Part shown: positions 56,235 to 64,000 of the stretch, piece after piece
Numbering within the stretch: position 1 is the stretch's first letter
How the letters are laid out: the number at the start of each line of letters is the position of its first letter
Notes under the pieces: generated by a model
The model's input: only the letters and a program-made list of their open reading frames with translations
Databases searched by the model: none
Told to the model about the DNA's origin: nothing
Made by a program: the position numbers and the translations under genes
Assembly: GCA_005656395.1 (NCBI GenBank)
Contig: SRSI01000069.1
Span: 62,001 to 126,000, forward strand
Direction of reading: 5' to 3'
DNA from: Strongyloides papillosus
Lineage: Eukaryota; Nematoda; Chromadorea; Rhabditida; Strongyloididae
Length of the DNA: 64,000 nt

Positions 56235-59200
56235 CCCGTTATCTTCAAAATTTATACTTGATAAATTTCCATTAACTTTTTTCACATCCGAGAAGTGTGT
56301 CTTAAACAGTTTTCTCCCATTTTTTCTATACCAGACATGGAATGGGTCAGTACCAACAATTTTGAAAAGACCATCATTTTTAGTGTCCCATTTATGACCA
56401 TCATCTTTAAATCCCTTTTTAACTATTATAGTATCACCAATCTTAAATGGGTTATGCTTGAATATTTGACCATCTTTACTACGAAGTTTTCTAAAAGCTT
56501 CATCCGTGAAGATACTATTATACACCAGTTGTCGTTTATAGATGTAATTATCCAAACTATTTGATTCATTAAATTGTCTATTTAAAATACCAGATTCTAA
56601 CATTTCAGCTGGTTGATAAGTATATATTTGGAAAAAAGAAAATCCGCACGGTTGAATACCCTTGTTGATGTAAAAAGTTACTATTTCGAGACATTCATCT
56701 AAAGACTTAGATTTTAAATAAGAATCTTGACGAACTTTCGCAACCATATCTTCCAGAAGTTTAATGTATATTTCGGCGTATCGGTTATCATGCCTATGTG
56801 CAGTAGTAGTCTTGTGAATGATAGCTGATGATTGAAAGAAATCCGTTATTAAAGTTGACATAAGATTTGAAGCATTATCCGTAACAATATATATTGATTT
56901 AACATATCGATAGATAAAAGTAGAGATACATTTTATAATTTCAACATCGTTGGTTTCTTTGATTGTACTCGTCATTAGAAATTTACTGAATCCATCTACA
57001 CATACAATTACAGCTTGTCTTGTAGAATTGAAAGTATAATAACCAGTTAGATCAATTGACCATATTTGATTAAGAAAATCAGGTGCTATAGTGGATTCAT
57101 AATTACTTGTCCTTTTGATAGGATTACATGATTGGCATACAAAACATTGATTACATATTTTTTGGCATATTTGACGGAGATTTTCAGAACAGTATTTTTG
57201 AGATGCAGATCTGTATAGTTTTTCAACACCATAATGTCCCTGCATATGCATATAATTAACCACATCATTGATAAGAGTATTAGGCACATAAACTTTGAAA
57301 CTTTTGTTTTCAACAACTCCAAATAGTCCATCAATACAAGTCAATTTGTTCTTTTCAATGAAATCTTCACATTTTAAATTTTCATCGTTCATTTGACTTT
57401 CTTTAATGTATTCAAAAGTCATTTCACGTAGAGCTGTATTATCTGTCATCATTATTTTGTCATTGATTTCCTTTTCAGTTAACTCAACGACTTTCTTAGC
57501 TGTTTGATTCTTCTGATTCTTCTTAGGTCTTCCTCTTCCACGTTTGGCAGGCTTCTCTTGATTATTAGTAATACTTGGATTTAGATGACAAGTATCACCC
57601 TCCTTCTTTTCTTTCTTTGAAGAATTTCCCTTTAATATTTGTTGATGGCGTGTTAAAACATTAACAGCAAGTTCTTCATTATCGAGATTATCAGCCTCCT
57701 CAATCCAAGGATCATCACAAGTATAATTTTCCTCGTGATTCAGACCTTCTACTTCAGGAATTTCAAATTTTTCAACCTTTGTAAAGTGAGCATTAAATAA
57801 TTCTTCTCTTTTATCATTTTCCTCCAACCTTGAGATGAAATCAGCTGGATTCTTTTCTCCCTTTATGTAAATTAAGTCATAGCTATAGCTGTCTATTTGA
57901 GATAGTAGTCTAATATATTGGTTGTTTGATGTATTTTGAAAGATTGATAATAATGGCGAATTATCAGTATAAATTGTTGTGTGTTGTCCAAATAACCATG
58001 GTCCAAAATTCAATACCGATTTAACAACTACTACAAGTTCTCTGAATGTAGCACTTTGTCTTGAAGTTTTGTTTAATTTTCTTGAGAAGTAGTTGATTGG
58101 TTTGAAGTTTTGACATAAAATTGCGCCTATGGCGAAATCACTAGCATCACAGAACAGTTGATACGGCTTTGAGAAATCCACATGAAATATTCTATTTTCA
58201 TTCATCATACATTCTACCAGTCTATTCCAGCAGTTTAAAGTGAGATCATTCCATGACAACTTCTTTTCCTGTGAAATAAGCATGTCATCCAATGGAGCAG
58301 TAATATCCGCAAACATGTTGATGTGATTTCTAAAATAATTTGCACTAGCCAAAGCACTCTTTAGTTGTTTTTTATTTTTTGGTTTTTCCCTAGATAGAAA
58401 TTTTTGCTTGCTAGTTAAACATGGTTTTGTTGTGTAAGAGTCAATAGAAAATCCAAGAAATGTACATTCTGATCCAGCAAAAGAACTTTTTTCAAAACAT
58501 ATTTTCATTCCCACAAAGCGGAATTTTGACAGAACTGTAGATATAATTTCTATGTGTTGTTCAAGTGTTCCTTCACTCATGATAAGTATGTCGTCTATGA
58601 AATTTACGACACCCTTTATATCCTTCAATAGTTCTGAGATAATGGATTGATATTCAGCAGATGCATTAACATAACCTTGTGGCATCCTCTTCATCACCCT
58701 TATTCCACGTGTAGTATAGATAGCGAAGTATTTTTGACATGACTTTGGAATTCCAATTTGCCAGAATGCTGAATTCTGATCCAATTTTGTAAATCATTTC
58801 ATACCATGACATTGTCCTAACAATGTTTTAAGCAAAGGCATAGGGAAATGAAATTTCTTTACGCATTTGTTCAACTTTCTTAAGTCACATACCATTCTTA
58901 CTTTTCCACAACTTTTATTTACCAGCATAGTTGGACTTATAAATTTATATTCTTCAACATCTTTACCAGGTATACCAAGAACACCAGCCTCAGTAAGTAG
59001 ATCCATGAGTTTATTACTGCTTTCCCGTAGACACTCCTGCACCGGATAATAATTTGGCTTTTCAAATTCATGACCATTTAGTTCAACAGGTGCCATTTCA
59101 ATTTTGGCTTCTCCAATATCATAATCGGATTTAGCGAGAACATCACTGAATTCCTTTTTTAAATTTTCAATCAATTTGTGCTTTTGGTTGATTTCATTTT

Positions 59201-59400
59201 TTATAACAAGATTATTTGCTTCATCCCATGATAACTTTTTCATTTCATTAAAGTGGGGAATACTTTTTAATATATCATTACCAATGATTAATTGATACTC
59301 GCGGCATTTTGAAAACTTTTCTTGACTTATAAGTATATGTTTGGTGAATGAGTATCCTTTCAGTTTAATGTTAACAGGATCTATAGATTTTCACATTTTT
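56232..59400 (-). pseudogene. pol region: protease end, RT, RNase H, integrase
   Basis: Reading from 59.4 to 56.2 kb: end of protease (KCREYQLIIGNDIL), RT N-terminal half (VRMVCDLRKLNK, 58794-59243), then an in-frame TGA (58794-58796), then the rest of RT with FIDD in place of YxDD and DQNSAFWQI, RNase H (LFCDASDFAIGAILC), a long spacer with a Lys/Arg-rich GRGRPKK stretch, an integrase zinc finger (CNQCFVCQSC), and the integrase triad: SIDLTGYY, VTDNASN about 57 residues on, and YAEIYIK about 34 further. The 58794 stop and another TGA near 59372 (KM-TGA-KS) together with a frameshift near 59400 inactivate it. Apart from those, the frame is well kept. Confidence 0.82.
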
Positions 59401-60540
59401 AGAAGTTCTTCATTCCCAGTGTTTTCATTTCAAATTCTTTCCTAGGATCTATAACCAAACCCAGATTACTAGCTGTATCACCACAAATAATAGTCTTTGT
59501 AGCTCCAGTATCCAGAAGAGATTGTACATCAAATCCGTTTAAATTAACAACAAGAAGATTAGAAGAAATATCTTTATTTTGATAAACATTATTGATAGTA
59601 GCTTTTTGTTCAGATACGTAGTTTTTATTTTTCTTGGTATAGTCACCAGAAGGTAATCCTTTTTTCTTAAATCTGCAGTTTTTCACCATATGACCTTTAT
59701 GTTTGCAGTGAGAACATTCCTCATTATCACTTTTTTTCTCCCTTCTTGCAAGTTTTCTAGCTTTACTAGTTTTTAGCAAATTTTCACATTGTAGTACAGC
59801 TTCATTATATGATGCATATTTGTCGCAATCCAGTGATAGCTTGTTGAACACCAGATCACTATCAACAACACCCATTAGTTTAGCTATTTTATCATTTTCA
59901 GATAAGTTATCAACTTGATCGAGCAGCTTAGAATATTCTTGACATTCCTTCTTGAACGTATCAAGATTGTCCCTTACACGATAGCTCCTGAGAAGTAGAC
60001 GTGCAGTTTCAATTTGCATTTTTCCACTGAATCAATCGAGTAGTTTTTTTTGAGAGTAGCGAATTGAGTCTTCTTATCATCACTCAACTTTTCTATAAAG
60101 TTTAACGTTTCATCACAACACTTCATTATAAGGATTCCAATTTTAGTTTCATTATCATTTATGCGGTCAAGTTTATAAGCTATTTCTAATCTCTTTATAG
60201 TCTTATCAATGTTTATACCAGATGATGCTTGAAATTTTTCAACTTCTTGCCAAGTCTTAGACATTGTTGAATCTTCTCTGAATGAGGTTTCGATTAAGTC
60301 ACACAGTTGGTTAACTGTAGTATTAAATGAGGTATCAGATAGGCTTATTGACTGATTGAGTATAGTGGTATTAAATGTGTCATCAATATTGTCATCAAAA
60401 TCTAAATTTGATGACTCTTTGGTATCCCTTTGAATAGTTAGGAATTTTTCTAGTTGTTGAACTTGGTAGGAATGAGTCTTTTGATCCAGATACAAATTCT
60501 TTTCGATCCAACCCTCCAACTCGTCTTGAGAGTATTCCAA
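59399..60540 (-). pseudogene. gag and protease region of the minus-strand element
   Basis: Two overlapping frames, 60540-59974 and 60019-59399, are one Gag broken by a single shift near 60000 (VEKxKL against EKMQIETARLL). The upstream frame is the capsid-like helical part; the downstream one has the zinc knuckle CSHCKHKGHMVKNC (CX2CX4HX4C) and the protease LLDTGATKTI. A second shift near 59400 separates it from pol. Start not certain; the first ATG complement at 60538-60540 is plausible. Confidence 0.75.
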
Positions 60541-60628
60541 GTCCGGAAATTTACGTTGTAGTAGAGTTAATAAGATTGTCCTTATAGTGAGCCTCTCCAG
60601 TGTTACAGGTCTGTAGTGTGTGCAATCA

Positions 60629-60645
60629 CCAATCCACAGGTCCAG
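60629..60645 (-). promoter_or_regulatory. Primer-binding site of the minus-strand element
   Basis: TGGACCTGTGGATTGG, one base inside the 5' LTR, would pair with a tRNA 3' end ending CCA. I cannot name the tRNA. Confidence 0.5.
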
Positions 60646-60974
60646 TTTAATTTTAATAAGTTAAATTGGTGGATCGCCGGTAGATAAAAGAATCCTTGCC
60701 ACCAAGAAAGACGTCAGCGAATAAAAGGACTTTATTTAAAAAACTTGAGATATATATATAAAAAAACTAAACAAAGACAATAGACATTATACAATAATTA
60801 AAATGTACAAGACCTACCCAAGTATTTACTTGGTTTACAGAAATCTCCTTAGTTGGTAATGAAGTGTTAAAAATATTGGGAGAGAAAAAAATGAAGAGTC
60901 ATCACAATTTAACCCTATTTATACTCAACATCTTATACGTTTGATGGGTATTATGTCAATCAAACTGTATACTA
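60646..60974 (-). repeat. 5' LTR of the minus-strand gypsy element
   Basis: Right copy; first LTR in element orientation. Roughly 95 percent like 55908-56234. Confidence 0.8.
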
Positions 60975-62128
60975 TTTGACAATGCTTATGTTGACATTCT
61001 TTTCTCGCTATATAATAATCAAAATAAAGATATTTTTAGTTGGATAAACAAAATTAATATATCTAGTCTATAGAATTGTCCATAACAAAAAGAAATAGGA
61101 AAAGAAATCTGTCTTCATCACAAACTTTTTTATTTCTACCGATTTCTATGAATAAATAGCCAACAGATATATTTTTTTCTAACTTGAAGGGCAAATGGAT
61201 TTTAAGAGTTTCTGACCATGATTGTCCAAGTTATATTAAAAAAAACTAACTTTTTAAACACTTTTTTTGTAAATTTGTTTCATTAATAATTTTCCTCAAA
61301 GTTAATAAAAGCTTTTGGTTTCTAACTCATTTGAAAGATACAGTTCAAGAATAAGGAGAAAAGCATAATAATTATTAAGATTGTTTTTATAAAAAGTCAA
61401 GCTACAGACAGAAGAGTGATGATGATTATTGGAAAAACATATAAGTATAACGTTCTGAAAGGTTAAACAAAGCCATGGAAAGGCAATGGCTTCGGTTGAC
61501 GTTTCTAATAAGAAAATATTATGCAATAATATTTGTTTTACTTACACAGAAAAAAAAAACGTGCATTTTCCGTCCTCTAAAAATTTGAATAATAATGAAC
61601 AGTTCATTTTTCGTCCACTGAATTTTTTATATTCATTTTTTATTCATTTTTTTTGACGCATAATTTGTTGTTAAATGTTGTCGCACATTATCATCTCCTG
61701 CGAATTTTTTTAAGAGTAACTTATTTTAACATTCTTAAGATAAACATGATACTTTTTTTGTATAATTTTTTTAATGTAGGTGTATAATTAATAATTTTTT
61801 TATAGTACATTCTACATTGCTCAAGTTCTGTTGTTTTTAAAGGTTGGTTTAAAATGTTGGTCAATTAATTCTGAAACATGTATAGTTTTTTAATATTTTT
61901 TTTATAAATACTACAATAATTATTTAATTATACAAAGTTGAACTACCAGATTATTAGAATCTAACATTCGATGTTTTAAAATGAATTAAATGAAACTTTT
62001 AATGAGAGTTGGCAAAAATAATACAATTATATTATATGATATAAAATATTTAGATTTATAAATGAGAATAAAAATTGTTTTACACTATTTTCAAAAATTA
62101 AATTTAATCAAATTATTTTGAAATAATA
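60975..62128. other. AT-rich stretch
   Basis: No gene seen. The word TTACACAGAAAAAAAAAAC near 61543 resembles the terminal repeat of the TIR family at 29.5 and 52.9 kb, but no second end was found. Confidence 0.35.
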
Positions 62129-62407
62129 AAGCTTTATCTATGTTTTTATGCAATGACACATGTTTCAAAATTCGTTCTATCTGATGCCTTCATAATAGAT
62201 AGTGTAACGGAAAATAAAATAAATGAATTTGATTTTGTTGCTTTTAAAAATACTGATGAAAGTAAAGTTTTAATTATTTTAAATAAGAATGAAGGAGATT
62301 TAAACATTAAAATTAATTCTATAAATTCTAATGCTGTGAATATTGGAATTGTTAGAGTAGAAAAATATTCATTTAAGGCAATTGTTGATATTTTAAACAC
62401 TAGATAA
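62129..62407 (+). pseudogene. Glucosylceramidase (GH30) C-terminal fragment
   Basis: One frame, from an acceptor-like ataaag (ending near 62131), reads FYAMTHVSKFV (compare YYxMGHFSKF, the last strand of the GH30 barrel), then the beta-domain: FDFVAFKNTDESKVLIILN, and ends with SFKAIVDI near the TAA at 62405-62407. About 90 residues, complete at the C-terminus. GH30 glucocerebrosidases are lysosomal enzymes cutting glucosylceramide; the catalytic barrel is not in the window upstream (no match down to the LTR at 60974). It is therefore a displaced last exon or gene fragment. The family is well supported; whether it is expressed is unknown. Confidence 0.6.
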
Positions 62408-62777
62408 TTTCATTTTTTTATAGTTTGTGATATTTACTTTAAACTTCTTTATTATTAATATTGTTTTCTATGTATCCCTTTTTATTGTGAAATAAAATAT
62501 ATAATTATTTATCATTATGGTATTGAATTTTAATTTTATAAAATAAAAAAACATTAGACTTTCTCAATAAATTTTTAAATAGACACATAGCAAAACTTTT
62601 TTTAATGATCACATTTAAAACACTTCACCTTCTCATTAAATTTTTAAAAGTACATAGGAAACATTTTATGGTATCTATGTGATGAGAGTAACAAAAACTT
62701 TGTACCGTTTTTAACATATCGCGGTTTTTTTACCACAATTTGGTATCCACACTATGTTGTTTAGTATTAAATTCCTC
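62408..62777. other. Short AT-rich spacer
   Basis: No feature seen. Confidence 0.35.
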
Positions 62778-64000
62778 GGTCGAATACTTTGACCCCTGCC
62801 GCAGCGACGTTTTTCTAAACTTGTAAATAACCCATTTGAAGCTAATAAAAGTTTATAAAACTCTTACAGGACATTGTTTATGTTGTGTAGAGGTAGATTA
62901 TTTAAAAAAATTTTTAAAATTTCCAAAAATGGAAATTTTTTATTTTGAAGCTTTATATCTCGACCGTTAAACGTGATATCTTATATGAAACTTATATATT
63001 CTGAAAGCCCTTGATCTACCCTACAAGAATATACACATGACATATCGAAGTTACTGAACGTTTTCGAGATATTTAGATTTAAAGTTAATTACCCATAATT
63101 TTTTAATATTTATGATATTAAAAGTCAATTTTTTAAATTATTAGGACTTTAAAATTTTTCTAGCATAGATTACATTTTATACTATATTAAAAAAAATAAA
63201 GTTACTACAAAATACTATCTATAAATGATCATTTTAGCCAAATATTTTAAGTAATAACGTTTAAAGAAAAACTTATTTAAACTTCTAAATATGAACCTTT
63301 ATAAGTTGATATTTGTATATTACTATCAGATCATGCTTCAACTGTACATATTTTTATTATTCCTTCCAAAAAAGGCATTCATTTTATGTCTTGAACACAT
63401 CTCAAATGTGCTCTTTTATACCTCAGAAACATATAATAATATTTATATTTTTTATTTAGAAAACAATTCTAGCACTTTAGAAAGTTTTCTAATGCTAAAA
63501 CCAAAGTATTTTATCATTTTTTTAAAAGTGAAAGTAAAATTTTTTTTAATATAAATTAATCATTTAAGGAATTTTTCTTTACTTTTAACTCATTTACATA
63601 GCTTATAATATGTATTAACAGAATTTTTGAATTCTTGTAATTAAAAAAATTGGCTTTTAGTATTATAATTATTGAAAAATTATGGGTAATTAACTTTAAA
63701 TCTAAATATCTCGAAAACGTTCAGTAACTTTGATATGCCATGTGTATATTCTTGTAGGGTAGATCAAGGGCTTTCAGAATATATAGGTTTCATATAAGAT
63801 ATCACGTTTAACGGTCGAGATATAAAGCTTCAAAATAAAAAATTTCCATTTTTGAAAATTTTAAAAATTTTTTTAACTAATCTACCTCTACACAGCATAA
63901 ACAATGTCCTGTAAGAGTTTCATAAACTTTTATTAGCTTCAAATGGGTTATTTACAAGTTTAGAAAAACGTCGCTGCGGCAGGGGTCAAAGTATTCGACC
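62778..64000. repeat. Large inverted repeat, arms ~360 bp, to window end
   Basis: The left arm, starting GGTCGAATACTTTGACCCCT at 62778 and ending near 63140, is the reverse complement of 63635-64000 (ending ...GGGGTCAAAGTATTCGACC at the very last base), at well over 90 percent identity by eye. The spacer of about 495 bp has no gene. Both arms carry TTTATATCTCGACCGTTAAACG and CTCTTACAGGACATTG. It is either a TIR DNA element with very long terminal repeats or a fold-back element; because the right arm reaches the window edge, its outer end and any target duplication cannot be seen. Confidence 0.8.

Larger units (their letters stand above)
55908..60974 (-). mobile_element. Ty3/gypsy-type LTR retrotransposon, minus strand, defective
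   Basis: LTRs at 55908-56234 and 60646-60974 (327 and 329 bp, about 95 percent alike, some 15 differences by eye). The element runs from right to left. After the 5' LTR there is one spacer base (60645), then a primer-binding site TGGACCTGTGGATTGG (complement, ending near 60629). The pol stop TAG lies at the edge of the 3' LTR, preceded by purine-rich GAAGATAACGGG. Coding order is Gag (zinc knuckle), protease, RT, RNase H, integrase. I found no clear target duplication, so the exact LTR ends may be off by a few bases. The LTR difference and broken frames make it much older than the element at 10.2 kb. Confidence 0.85.

Noticed and set aside
58794..58796. TGA as a recoded (selenocysteine) codon in pol
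   Set aside because: A second TGA and frameshifts in the same element make simple decay more likely.
63291..63554. 87-codon hydrophobic frame in the inverted-repeat spacer
   Set aside because: No signal, motif or homologue evident; such frames are expected by chance in AT-rich DNA.

Overview
The window looks like a piece of an AT-rich nematode genome, most likely a clade IV parasite close to Strongyloides. This is inferred from family content: tandem astacin proteases with EGF and CUB domains, small secreted proteins in tandem, a degenerate serpentine-type chemoreceptor, and GT14, PTP and carboxylesterase remnants. Introns are very short (about 37-50 bp, GT-AG). No database was consulted.

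Layout. 1-1335: 3' part of a type I membrane protein gene that begins outside the window. 2.9-3.9 kb: GT14 glycosyltransferase pseudogene. 4.06-5.28 kb: two paralogous secreted-protein genes on the minus strand. 6.2-7.9 kb: a head-to-head pair (acidic protein, coiled-coil protein), each interrupted by one homopolymer-length frameshift. 8.4-9.8 kb: a decayed coiled-coil gene. 10.2-14.8 kb: a complete Ty3/gypsy-type LTR retrotransposon with apparently identical 148-bp LTRs, a 4-bp target duplication and one open 1373-codon Gag-Pol frame. 15.8-24.7 kb: the strangest region, about eight and a half diverged tandem units of 1.0-1.1 kb, each with a promoter-like block, an E2F-like box in most units, and two short splice-site-bounded blocks that do not keep a reading frame. 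26.9-28.2 kb: three fold-back elements with tRNA-like arms, nested in a larger palindrome. 29.5-31.1 kb: a TIR element carrying a second TIR element with a 9-bp target duplication. 31.9 kb: a RING exon. 32.8-34.0 kb: a roughly 525-bp tandem repeat. 34.3-35.4 kb: a tyrosine phosphatase pseudogene. 38.6-39.2 kb: a carboxylesterase pseudogene ending in a 73-bp minisatellite.

42.8-48.0 kb: two intact tandem astacin genes, with a TIR element between them. 48.1-50.9 kb: chemoreceptor remnants. 51.2-52.0 kb: a three-exon gene for a secreted Thr-rich protein. 52.9-54.7 kb: a second copy of the 29.5-kb TIR element, interrupted by a mariner. 54.7-55.9 kb: a minisatellite. 55.9-61.0 kb: a minus-strand Ty3/gypsy element with stops and frameshifts. 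62.1 kb: a GH30 (glucosylceramidase) C-terminal fragment. 62.8-64.0 kb: a large inverted repeat running to the window end.

The intact host genes are mainly for the cell surface or secretion (astacins, small secreted proteins, Thr-rich protein, membrane protein). Most of the rest is transposon, satellite or dead gene, as expected of an accessory, fast-changing part of the genome. Nothing suggests an operon or pathway linking the genes. The local themes are tandem duplication (secreted proteins, astacins, 1-kb array) and repeated transposon nesting.
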